Part shown: piece by piece, positions 1 to 10,677 of the stretch | How positions within the stretch are numbered: position 1 is the first letter of the stretch | Layout: every line of letters begins with the position of its first letter | Source of the DNA: Liriodendron chinense | Taxonomy: Eukaryota; Streptophyta; Magnoliopsida; Magnoliales; Magnoliaceae | Reading direction: 5' to 3' | Assembly: GCA_003013855.2 (NCBI GenBank) | Contig: ML058588.1 | Coordinates: 558,001 to 622,000 of the forward strand | DNA: 64,000 bases | Made by a program: the position numbers and the translations under genes | Notes under the pieces: generated by a model | What the model saw: only the letters and a program-made list of their open reading frames with translations | Told to the model about the DNA's origin: nothing | The model's database searches: none

Positions 1-684
1 TTGCATGTCCGGAAATACCATGGTATTTTGGTCATCTAAACGCCAAGTTTGGGATCAAATTATTCCTTTGAAAAAACATTGCATTAAGTGAACGCTGAGT
101 TTGGTGGACCATGGAACTATAATCAACTGATGAGATTCACAACTAATGTTGGTCACTTGCACACGTATATAAGTCAATCTCATGTGTAAATGGCACATAT
201 GATGGACAAATGGATAAAACACAAGCATCAATGTGGGGCTCACGGATGCCTACATGGGACCAAATGCAATTCCATCCCACGTGATCTCAATCCTTCCTGG
301 AGCCTTCAAACACTTGATGTAATTTGCATAGGATCAAATGTAATTCCATCTCACCTAAGCCTGTGTACCAAACAGGCTTGATATTCAATTTATCTCCACA
401 AAGTATAAACTCGCTTTGTTTCAAACTCAACGTTCATAGTAGTACGTTGGGTTTGCAGGGCATGTAAAGAGATAAAGACATTCAAATTCAAATTCAAATG
501 TTAAAAACCACCACCAGTATTGTTGTATTAATGAAAATCTCATGTAAACTCTCTTTATTCTGTATATATAATTTTATATATATAAAGGAATCTCCACTAT
601 CTACTAGAGTGTGTGAGAGAATTCAAATTTTTATTACCATTTTACACACATAAACACATATCATAATAGCATCAAAGATCTTGT
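1..684. other. Gene-free 3' flank of the dioxygenase gene
   Basis: I see no conserved coding potential here. The stretch is AT-rich and includes a short TATA-type run near 565-585. Only the part next to 684 is likely to be transcribed, as the 3' untranslated region of the minus-strand dioxygenase gene. Confidence 0.5.
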
Positions 685-2593
685 TCATTCAGATATCTTG
701 AAATGAGAAATCTGAAGATTTTCAACATCCAGCTTCTTGAAATTGCTTTGCTTTCTTATCTTGAAGAACTTCCCCCAGTTATATTCCCTATACTTTGTGG
801 GATTCTCCTCACTGACCAGCTCTTCCAGAGGCTTCACCATTACATGGTGTGCAGGGTTGAAGAAGAAAGGAATGGAGAATCTCTCCTTCTCCGAGTTCAC
901 TGACACCCGGTGCTCTGCGCTTTCATACCTGTCATTGCTCCAAACCTGCAGAAAATCCATTGATGAAACACCATACTTAAAAGCAACGACTAAGAATCTA
1001 TGTTCTTCGAGTCCCACTTTGTAAATGCCATTCGATTAGTCGCATGCCAATGTACCTAGACCGTCCAATGGATCAAGTACCTCTTGGATGGCCCATGCAA
1101 GAAAAATGGCGCCGATGGGAAATATATAACATTTGTCTATGAATTAATTTGCACGTATTTGTTCTTGAAAAGTTCATTAGCAAAATTGTGGTTAGGTGGT
1201 CCATCAATTGATAAATATGTATGGCAATCTTTTGATGATTGTGTTGTTTGGAAGAACTATTGAATCAAATTGCAATTCGATTAGATTTTGCATCCCAAGT
1301 TCTTAACACATTTTACGGTTAGATTGTGAAAAACCCACTTCAATCTATTGAATGGTGTTTGAATGAACTATTGAATTGAATTGCAATCACCAGCTCAAGG
1401 AAGTGGTTTCTCATACCGAGGAAGCCATTTCCTATCATGGTACTTGCTGCAATTTGATTAGATTGTGCATCCAAATACATTCTACAATTGGGAATGATAG
1501 AGATAATGATAAACCAAAATCTAGTATACTAAGTACCTGAATGATGTCACCAACATTGATGATATAAGAATCCGGGATTGGCTTGACCCTGACCCACTCG
1601 GCATCTGTTTTTTGCTTCACATCGAGTCCGCCAACATCATCTTGAGCAAGGATGGTCAAGCCCCCAGGATCCTTGTGGCGACCAAGACCCAGGGCAAGGT
1701 GTGGGTCAGGGCAAGGAGGGTAGTGATTGAGACGGATAACACTCGTTTGCTCTTTAAAGAAACCACTCAACCGTTCAGCCGGCAAATCCAAGCTTAGTGA
1801 AATAAGCTCAAGTAACTTGAATGCTAGCTTCTCTACAGCTCGAGCGTATTCCGTGGATGCTTCTCTGATAGAAAATAAAACAAGAAAAAAAAAAAAAAAA
1901 CAGTCATGCATTTGTATTATAAAAAGTAGCTGTAGAAATCGAGTTAATTATAATAATTCACTATTATATTATACTTAAAAATGAGTGAATTTGAGATGCC
2001 AAACTATTATTAAATCTTGTTTTTGTTTTCTATGAGGCTTTCCAAAAAAACTATTATTAAATCCGAATTTCCGCGCATGATGATCTAAAACGAGATCGAA
2101 CCGCTTAGATCTTCAATTACCTCAATTCAGGAGGATAGGTGGGCCACCGATTCCTCAACTCCTGCAGTTCTTGATCACCAGTCTCATGGGAAGCTGGGAT
2201 CACCGTTGGATCGTGGACAAAAAAATCAAACACCTCCTTCCAATCTCTCACGTTCTTGGTAAGCTCGGTATCAAAGTAGCCCACCGGATTCACTTCGTCG
2301 CGCCGCACTTTCAGCTTCTCCTCCGGCGACAGTGCGAAGAATTCCTTCGCCGCCGATTCGATCCGGTCCAGAAGATCCAACGGCACGCCATGGTTGATCA
2401 CTTGGAAGAAGCCCCAGTCCCTACAGGCAGCCCCCACCTCGGCGATGAGGCCCGAAAGTGACTGCAGGCCATCGGGACCGACAGAATTCAACGGCGAGAG
2501 ATCAATTAGCGGAATTCCGCCCGCCTCGATGATCGTGGGCTTGGGCCTGTGTTGGACGGCCTGGATGAAGGCTTGATCAACCTCACAGCCCAT
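685..2593 (-). CDS. 2-oxoglutarate/Fe(II)-dependent dioxygenase, At3g19000 type
   Basis: Three exons, join(685..945, 1537..1864, 2121..2593) on the minus strand, give 353 residues from ATG at 2593. All introns are GT-AG and the phases match. The N-terminal DIOX_N region (about residues 28-130) has IPLIDLSPL and the WGFFQVINHG motif. The C-terminal 2OG-Fe(II) domain has NHYPPCP, the iron ligands H221 and D223 in GRHKDPGG, the distal H279 in SAEHRV, and the 2OG-binding pair R289/S291 in RFS. The C-terminus VENLQISHFKISE closely matches what I recall of Arabidopsis At3g19000. Such enzymes are soluble and oxidise small molecules such as hormones or specialised metabolites; the substrate cannot be read here. 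Length is normal and no break is seen. A CT-rich 5' leader lies at 2594-2625. Confident about family, not about substrate. Confidence 0.93.
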
Positions 2594-2633
2594 CTCTCTC
2601 TCTCACTCTCTGTAATTGAGAGAATGAGAGGGT

Positions 2634-3290
2634 TTTAAATGGGTGAGTGGCCCACGGATGCATTGAACCTGGACGGTCCGCTAATGTTAGCAATGACGTT
2701 GGATGTAATCAAGCGCGACTTGGCTGCGACCCCGGAACCAACGATATGGTGGGACCCTGACCGTAGGGGCCACCTCGATTTATGAATTGTATATCCACGC
2801 CGTTCATCTGTTTTGTCATCTTATTTTAGGCACTGTACCAAAAATGAAGCAGTTGCAAATTTCAGGTGGACCACACCACAGGAAATAGTATTTATTGACC
2901 ATTAAAAACCTCTTGTCGGCCACAGAAGTTTTAGATCAAGCTGATATTTGTTTTTTCCTGCATGATATTATCAACAGGTTTAATGGTCAATAAACATTAG
3001 GGTGGACATTCAATGACCACTGTTTCCAGTGGTGGGGTCCATCTGATATTTTTATCTGCTTCAGTTTTTTTTTTTTGTATTTGCACGCCTAGGGCAGAAT
3101 AACTTTGGTACGCTGTCGGAGTGTAATGGATGATACGCAGGCACTTAATAATTAGCCAGATATTGCTAATTTCTCTAATGAAAGATGAAACTCATTGGGA
3201 ACAGTGCATCGTTTTTCACAACCTAAGAACAAAGAGATCCACATGAGCTGATAAGAAAAATATAAAGAAAAAAAGAACCTGTACACAGGC
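2634..3290. repeat. 5' flank of the dioxygenase gene, copy 1 of a dispersed direct duplication
   Basis: This block starts about 40 bp upstream of the dioxygenase ATG and reappears at 8735-9842 in the same orientation with only scattered differences. It contains part of a GGGCCCAC-type foldback repeat (about 2750-3110). Relative to copy 2 it lacks about 27 bp between two short GGTGGAC repeats near 2998-3008. Confidence 0.85.
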
Positions 3291-4345
3291 ATGGAGTGGA
3301 TGATACACAGGCATTAAATAATTACTTAGATATAGCATATTTCGCAGACAAGTAAATCGTTGCCAGTTGGGAAGTTTGGATGTATCATGAAAAAAAAAAA
3401 AACCGTTAGTTGTATTGAGCTTTAAATCAGATATGTAACATAGGTGTAGTGAATGACCTTATTTTAATTGCGCGTGTATGAATATATGTTGGGTGTTCTA
3501 GAGTCATATTTGACTTAAATTGAACATAAGATGTTGAAATAGTCGAATTAAGATTAGATTTATGAAGATTGACTTAACTACTCAACCATGAATTTACAAA
3601 ATATTAAGCAATTTGTTAAGGAGAGTGCTAAAGCCTTTGTGATGAACTCTTTTTACCCTGAAGAGGACAACTTTTATTACAACAATAATAGGTTGGTAGT
3701 GTTTGTTAGTAAAATAATTGTTTTAAAAAAAATATGAAATAAAAAGTTAAGTACTGATTTTATTAATCTAAATATGGATGCATTATAATAAATTAAAAAG
3801 TAAATAAAGTACAAAATTACCAATGACGATTCAAGCAAGTGAGACGGTTGTGTGGACGATTGATAGACTTCTAGACTTGAATGGTTGTGAGACGAATGTT
3901 AAAACTTCGACACTCCTGAGATGTGATTTGGTTAACAGGTTGTGGCCGAAGAAATCACTAAGGACTTTAGAATTTAGGGGTTCTAATGAGTAAGATCATG
4001 TATGATTAATTAAACTAAATTCAACTTACTATAATGATGCATTGGACATAAGTAGAGAGGCTAAACTAGAGATATGCTAATCGATTCAACTTGCTACAGC
4101 ATGGTGTTGAGCTGAAGTGGAGAGGCTAAACTAAGGTATGCTAAGATAGAATAAGCATCCATGTGAGACAAAAGATTAATAGGTGTTGTTGAGTTAAAAT
4201 AAAAATATTTATTGTGTTTAGATTAATGAGGATCTGAAACTCTTTATTTTATGCTGCAGTTCACTGGCTTTTAGGATCAACTTTCCAACTGATTAGCAGC
4301 TTTGGATTGATATGCTTCTATTCTGAAAATGGGCTAGCCAACTAT
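3291..4345. other. Intergenic sequence without recognised features
   Basis: AT-rich sequence with many stops in all frames. I recognise no gene, RNA or element boundary. Confidence 0.5.
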
Positions 4346-4357
4346 CTCCTCTTGGTG

Positions 4358-4527
4358 GGGATCGGGGCCTTGCCTCATTGGTAGACTTTGCGGAGTTTCA
4401 ACAAGGGGTCTCGGTTTCGAATCCCATAAGTGGTAATTATCCATGCTGCTGATAGCACCAGTGGGCGCGTTGCATGACTGACTAGATGGGTGGGTTGCAT
4501 GATTGACCAAAAAAAAAAAAAAAAAAA
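4358..4527 (+). mobile_element. tRNA-derived SINE with poly(A) tail
   Basis: The element has a box-A-like TGCCTCATTGGTAGAC near 4371 and a box-B-like GGTTTCGAATCCC near 4412, the two halves of an internal RNA polymerase III promoter. It ends in an 18-19 base A run. The flanks carry a near-perfect 12-bp target duplication: CTCCTCTTGGTG at 4346-4357 and CTCCTCTTAGTG at 4528-4539. This identifies a SINE mobilised by a LINE machinery. A related decayed copy lies at 50988-51117 on the other strand. Confidence 0.85.
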
Positions 4528-4989
4528 CTCCTCTTAGTGACACGGGATATCACCACCTTCGCATTGTGTGGAGTTAAGTGTGCTCGATTTGGATGCTTTG
4601 CATGCATGCAGTGTATATATTCTTGCCACGTGTCACCAAGAGAATGACCAACTTTAGGGTTTCGATCTCATATACACCTCTGTCTGTGGGAAAAGGGAGT
4701 GATTAGGTAGACCCTGGATCCACTGAGGTGGGTGTGACCCTGACTGCAAGGTTGACAGTAATGTATGGGCCTTAAATCTACACCATCCAACCATTTTGAA
4801 AGCTCATTTTAGGGCATGATCCCAAAAATGAAATTGACTCATATCTTAGGTGGACCACGCCACAAGAGAGTTGTGATTGAATCCCTACCATTAAAATTTT
4901 CATGGAATCCACCAGGATGTTTATTTTCCATACAACCAGTTGATAAGGTCAGAGACACCTAGATGAAAGAGACCACACAAATATCATCT

Positions 4990-7944
4990 TTTTTTTTAGA
5001 GGATGAAAAATTTATTGAAGAGAAAAAAAAAAGGGCCGAAGCCAAAAAGAGGAACAACAACTATACAAAGGACTCGAAGGCCTTTACAAAACAGCCCATC
5101 TATTTAGGAACTGTAGGACAACTCTCGAGGCTCTTGCCCAATAAAAAGCATGCCCTTTCTCTTGCTAAAAGACTTCATCTACTTGTCCCCCCGATTCCTG
5201 AAGCATCAGTTATTCCTTTCTTGCCAAAGGGACCAAAGCCTTGCCAATATTGCGAGACACCAAACTTTTCTACCCGCACTCGAATGCATACCATCATGCC
5301 ATTGAAGAAAAAATTGGCCGATGGAGGATGGCGAGGCCCACAATACACCAAAAAGGTATAAAAACTTTTGCCACAACTGTGTCGCAAATGCACAATGGAT
5401 GAATAGGTGATCCACTAACTCCTCATCCCGCATGCACATCAAGCAGATATTGGGAAGAATCATGCTTCTTTTCTTGAGGTTGTCAATAGTAATTACCTTG
5501 CTATACCCAACCAGCCATGCGAACACCGCTACCCTTGAGTAGAGCTGGGCACAAACCAAGCCAGCTCGAAAGCTCGGTTCGAATTGGTTTGAAAAAGCTC
5601 GGCTTGGATTGGTTCGAATGGAAGTTCAAACCAAACCGAGCCTCAGAGTCAAGCTCGTTTGAAAAAACAAACTAAGCTCAAACTAGGGCAGTACCGGCTT
5701 GACTCGGTTCGAAGCTCAATTTGATTTAGCTTGGTTTTATTCGGCTTGATTCGGTTCATAGATTGTAAGCACACTGTTTCCTATGGTGTGATCCACTTGA
5801 GACAAATGGACAAGGTGTATAATGCATATACATGATGACATGGATAATACATAATACATATACATGAATGCACACTGTTTCCTTGCACTTGTAAAATTAT
5901 GCTCGTGTACTTTTGTTTGGAAAATGCTCTTACATGTCTATTTTGAAGCTGCACCCCTTTGGAGGATGTTAAACATCATATGGTAAGAAACGTTTGTACT
6001 TTTTTTTTTTTCTAACTTTTTAAATTCTTTTTTATTTAAATAAACAAGCAAAAAAGAGCCGCCACTTGTTTGAACTCAGCTCGGCTCGGCCCGGCTCGGT
6101 TCGAAATTTTCAACCAAATCGATCCCGGCTCGAACTAGATTTTTCTAGAGCAAACCAAACTCGGGCCGCATGGGTCGGCCCAAAATCCGAACCAAGCCGA
6201 TCCACAAATTGAGGTGGCACAAAAACAAGCCAAACCAAACTAGGGCTAACTTGGCTCGGCCCGGATCATTGCCCACCTCTACCCTTGAGGGTGCTCCATA
6301 ACACCACACAAAAGCCGTTGGATAACTCCCACCACTAGAATTACCGCCCTCCAACATCTTATAAAAAGATTTAACCGAAAATTTGCCGGAACTTTCTTTC
6401 GTCCACACTAGTGAGTCCAACTCACCCAATACCGGCCTCACGGGAGCAAGAACGGACAACAGATTAACAAAATCAATAACCTCTTCCTCAGTCAAATTTC
6501 TCCTACGCGGCGGGGCCCAAGTCACCTTATCACCAAGAATCGAGAAATAGCTAGCCACCACCGTCCCCATCCCTGGATCCAACCTAGCCACCAACGGGAA
6601 AGTCTCCCCCAAAGACTGCTCCCCCAACCATAGATCCTCTCAAAACTTGATCTTCGAACTATTACTTAAAGAGAAACGAATTCCTTCCCACACCTTGTTT
6701 GGAATCCGAGATACCCCTTTCCATATTGAGGAGGACCTATAAAGAGAAGTGGATCGAGTGCTCCATTCCCCCTCGTCCACCCCATACTTACTCCTCACTA
6801 CCTCCCTCCAGAGAGAATCTTCTTCCATCCTGAACCTCCAAACCCATTTACCTATCAAAGCATCGTTAATTTTCTCCAACTTCCGCAATCCCGTACTCCC
6901 TTGATCATTTGGCTTGCATAACTCGTCCCACTTCATAAGATGAAACTTGTGTTTATCTTCCGCTCCCTTTCACAGGAAGTCTCTTCCAATTTTCTCTAAC
7001 TTCTCAACTATTGATTTTGGATACTTGAATAAAGACATATAGTATGGCGGTAAATTAGACATTGTTGCCTTGATGAGAGTGAGCCTCCCCACTAAAGAAA
7101 GAGTTCTTGTCCTCCATTGCGAAAGTTTCTTCTGAAAACGCTCTATCACCTTATTCCAAACACATTTGGGGGGCTTCCCTATAAACAAAGGTAACCCAAG
7201 ATAAGTGGATGGGAAAGAGCCCGCCCTACAGCCAAACAAATCTGCGAAGTAGGCCACTTCCTCCTTAGCTATTCCCACTCCCAATAATTCGCTCTTAGCA
7301 ATGTTAATTTTAAGCCCCGATACAACTTCAAAACAGACTAGAATCAACCGCAAATTCTCCACTAAGTCTTCCTCTGTCTCACAAAGCAAAAGTGTATCGT
7401 CCGCATATAAAAAATGGGTCAGTTGAAAGTCTGAATTATCAATAGCAAAACCCCTCACCAGCTTTTCCTTCACCCCTCTATCAATCATTCTACTCAAAGC
7501 TTCCATAACAACAACAAATAAATAAGGAGATAATGGATCTCCTTGCCGCAAATCTCTAGAAGCCGCAAAGAAACCGTTAGGAGAGCTGTTAACCAAAATT
7601 GAAAACTTTGCCGATTGAACGTACTCACGAATCCAAGCACGCCATCTTTCTCCACAACTCAAGTGACTAAGCATGTAATCTAAAAAGTCCCTATTGACAT
7701 GATTATACGCTTTTTCGATGTCCAGCTTGCAAACTACCCCTCTATCATTTCTCTTATGGCACGCATCTATGCTTTCATGCACCACCAAAATGCTATCCAC
7801 AATTTGCCTCCCTGCTACGAATGCCCTTTGAGATTTAGATATTATACTGCCAATTGCTTCTTTGAATCTCACACCAAAATCTTAGCCAAAATTTTATACG
7901 CCCGCCCAAAAGACTTATCAGCCTGTAGTCCTTTAAGCTGTAGC
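4990..7944 (-). mobile_element. 5'-truncated L1-like LINE (reverse transcriptase and zf-RVT)
   Basis: Read on the minus strand. The fragment 6970-7872 encodes the palm and fingers of a LINE reverse transcriptase, with KLDIEKAYNHVN, LRQGDPLSPYLF and the catalytic FLYADDT box. Downstream fragments at 6640-6936 and 6290-6627 continue into the thumb and linker. A zf-RVT-like region (CLMC, then HLFIHC) lies at 5206-5535. A short A tail (T run at 4990-4997 on plus) ends it. An 18-bp target duplication, CCACACAAATATCATCTT, flanks it at 4974-4991 and 7945-7962. It lacks the endonuclease, as expected for 5' truncation, and is interrupted at 5540-6281 by an hAT MITE. Frameshifts make it inactive. Confidence 0.92.
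5540..6281. mobile_element. Non-autonomous hAT element (742 bp) inserted in the LINE
   Basis: Terminal inverted repeats are TAGAGCTGGGCA at the left and TGCCCACCTCTA at the right. A perfect 8-bp target duplication CCCTTGAG lies at 5532-5539 and 6282-6289. An 8-bp duplication and a TAG-start TIR are typical of hAT transposons. The interior is rich in AGCTCGGTTCGAA-like repeats and has no transposase. Ignoring the insertion makes the LINE frame continuous from WCYGAPSRV into AVFAWLVGYS. Confidence 0.93.
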
Positions 7945-8185
7945 CCACACAAATATCATCTTGATCCAAAGCTTTTGTGACCCAATAAGTTTTTAATGGT
8001 CAATCACCACTCTTTCTTGTACAATGGTCCATCTGGGACTTGGAACTGCCTCATTTTTTGGATCATGCCTTAAAATGAGCTTTCAATACGGATGGATGGA
8101 TGGAGTGGATGTAGTCACATACATCACAGTGGGCCCCACAGTAAGGGGTTCCACCCACCTCGGTGGATCCGTGGTCTCACCTAAT

Positions 8186-8734
8186 ATAGTTGATTCTGGA
8201 GCTTTCTTTTGTTGTATTTCCGCCATACAAAATAACCGGTTTGGATCATTGAAAGATTCACGATGTATCATATTACAATGCCTCGCGTCGATATTCATCA
8301 TCTGCAAATGGTGTCATCTTTGATCTAGACAATTCATCATGTGGGCCCCACCCTTGACAGCCCATCTTTCTTAGTAACGCGGATGGGAAGATCCTAATGT
8401 TCCAATCAATGCTAAGGGAATTGGACGGTCCACATTAATCATGCTACAAATGGTCCAATTATAGATCAAGACCATCCATCATGTTCGTCCACTCTTGATG
8501 GCCCAAATTTATCAAATAATCACTATGGTCAAACGATCCTAACAATCCAGAGCATAGAGAAATGGACGATCCAATTGGTCATACTATAAACGATTCAATC
8601 ACTAACTGAACTTTTCATCCTTTAGATCACACTTTGATTACTCATCCCATCTCAAAATCAATTTGGATAGGTGGTTTTAGTCATCCTAGCTAGGAAATGA
8701 ATGGTCCATGTTAATCATACTGCTAACTCAATTT
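8186..8734. other. Intergenic, GGCCCA/GGTCCA-rich repeat debris
   Basis: No gene is visible. Phrases such as GTGGGCCCCACC and ATGGTCCA recur, so this is probably decayed repeat of the same general family as the foldback elements. No clear termini are found. Confidence 0.45.
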
Positions 8735-9842
8735 TTTTAAATGGGTGAGCGGCCCACGGATACATTGAATCTGGACGGTCCGCTAATGTTCGCAATGACG
8801 TTGGATGTATTCAAGCGCGACTTGGCTGCGACCCCGGAACCAACGATATGGTGGGATCCTGACCGTAGGGGCCACCTTGATGTATGAATTGTATATCCAC
8901 GCCGTTCATCTGTTTTGCCATCTTATTTTAGGGCACTATACCAAAAATGAAGCAGTTACAAAATTCAGGTGGACCACACCATAGGAAACAGTGGTTATTT
9001 ACCATTAAAAACCTTTTGTCGGCCACAGAAGTTTTAGATCAACCTGATATTTGTTTTTTCCTGTATGACATTATCAACAGGTTTGATGGTCAATAAACAT
9101 TACGGTGGACCCCAGGAAGTTTTTGACGGTGGACATTCAATGACTACTGTTTCCAGTGGTGGGGTCCATCTGATATTTTTATCTGCTTCAGTTTTTTGTA
9201 TTTGCACGCTTAGGGAAGAAAAACTTTGCTACTCTGTCGGAGTGTAATGGATGATACGCAGGCACTCAATAATTAGCCAGATATTGCTAATTTCTCTAAT
9301 GAAAGATGAAACTCATTGGGAACAGTGCATCGTTTTTCACAGCATAAGAACAAAGAGATCCACATAAGCTGATAATATATATATATATATATATATATTA
9401 TTATATATATAATATATATATATAGAGTAACTCTCAAGTCCAACCGGTTGGACCACAAGTTATAGTCCACCCAACTAATAACTTTCAACTAGTTAAGAGC
9501 AAGTGACATCAAACCCCTTGAATAAGTTGGTCCAACCATGAGGATTGCCTAGTTAAAAAAGTAGCCCCATTTTCTCATTGGGTGGACCACAACATAAGAA
9601 ACAATTTCCAGCCATTGATAAATAGCAAATTGTAAGTGCAGGCCGCTTGAAAAGTGTATATGGTTGATTTTCGCTGAAGGTGATCCTCATGATAGGACCA
9701 ACTATTAGATTGGTCGGATGTTGCACACACGTCAAAAGTTGGAAGTTATTTGATGGGTGGACTGCAAGTTATAGTCCAACCGGTTGGACTTGAGAGCTAC
9801 TCATATATATATATATATATATAAACAAAAAAGGACCTGCAC
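8735..9842. repeat. Duplicated dioxygenase 5' flank, copy 2, carrying a MITE
   Basis: Direct copy of 2634-3290: the same order of sequence from AAATGGGTGAG through GAACAGTGCATCG and AGAGATCCACAT. It is interrupted at about 9374 by a TA-rich MITE and resumes near 9822 (AAAAAAGGACCTG). No dioxygenase exon follows it. Confidence 0.85.
9425..9802. mobile_element. MITE with about 48-bp TIRs in a TA-repeat target
   Basis: The left end GAGTAACTCTCAAGTCCAAC and the right end GTTGGACTTGAGAGCTACTC are inverted repeats that extend inward to a shared TGGTGGACT-like segment. Both sides abut long TA repeats (9374-9424 and 9803-9823), so the TA target duplication of a Tc1/mariner-like element is plausible but cannot be delimited. 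No coding sequence. A partly similar end (GGTCCAACGTGTTGGACTTGAGA) occurs near 62440. Confidence 0.75.
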
Positions 9843-10677
9843 ATATCACAAAACAGATCAAATAATATATCACCATCTTCTTCTTCTTCTTTTTTCACAA
9901 ATACAATATTTAGGGGATACCATATGCATAAGAGGTATTAAAGGGACACGATGAGATTACAATATGTGTCTGGTCAACAGATTTCAATTGAAAATGCATA
10001 CTTCATATGTATACCATCAATTCACAGATATACCTCCATCAATTTGCGGGTGACTCATCAGGCATACACATGACAAAGCATGTACAAAACAATTCAGAAC
10101 ATCCAAAATCATGTGCCCCTTTGTGGATGGATCATAGTCTGCATATCACATTGATAGGCCAATCATAACCATCTGAATTCTCTCGTTGAGTTTTGGCTGA
10201 GACCATCTAAGCGAATTTGACAGTCACCAATTTGAAGTTTACGATCCTTAGATCAGTTGGTTGGATGGTCTGGTTCGATACATACAGCAGATGAGCCACT
10301 GCCTTTTTGAAATGGTTTGAATAGCCACCTTGTGGACAACCCAGTGCTCACCACATTCTGTTGAAGAACTCCGCTTAGGCTATTAACCAGAAAACAGAAT
10401 GCTCTTTCCCATAGATATACTCATTTCATAGTTGCATCCATGCAATTACAAGATGATTGCAGAGGCCTGCAAGCTTGCATCGAAGATCAGACAGAATCCC
10501 ATCGTTGAGTGCATGGATTAAGGCCCACTGGACCAACAGCCACTTCTGGTCTCTGCCTAACAAGATATATAGTGCGTTTTGAAGTGCGACCATGGTAGGA
10601 TCTTGTTGTAAAGATAAACGTTTCTGAAGGCGCAATAGGGGAAAACAGGACGGCAATTGATGGATAGTGGGTGTATC
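9843..10677. other. Intergenic or 3' UTR of the Lines gene
   Basis: No conserved ORF. The part next to 10677 probably holds the 3' untranslated region of the minus-strand Lines homolog. Confidence 0.5.

Larger units (their letters stand above)
4702..8185. mobile_element. Foldback (long inverted repeat) element split by a LINE
   Basis: The left half (4702-4989) and right half (7945-8185) are the two arms of one GGGCCCAC-family foldback repeat. Left terminus ATTAGGTAGACC is mirrored by GGTCTCACCTAAT at the right end. Both halves carry the hallmark phrases of the family, such as TTTTAGGGCATGATCCCAAA on the left and TGGATCATGCCTTAAAATGA on the right. No coding sequence belongs to it. About 2.95 kb of LINE interrupts it near its centre. 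Confidence 0.8.

Noticed and set aside
2634..9842. Reading the two 650-bp direct repeats as LTRs of one retrotransposon
   Set aside because: No primer-binding site, polypurine tract or gag-pol lies between them, they lack TG...CA ends, and the sequence between is explained by other elements.
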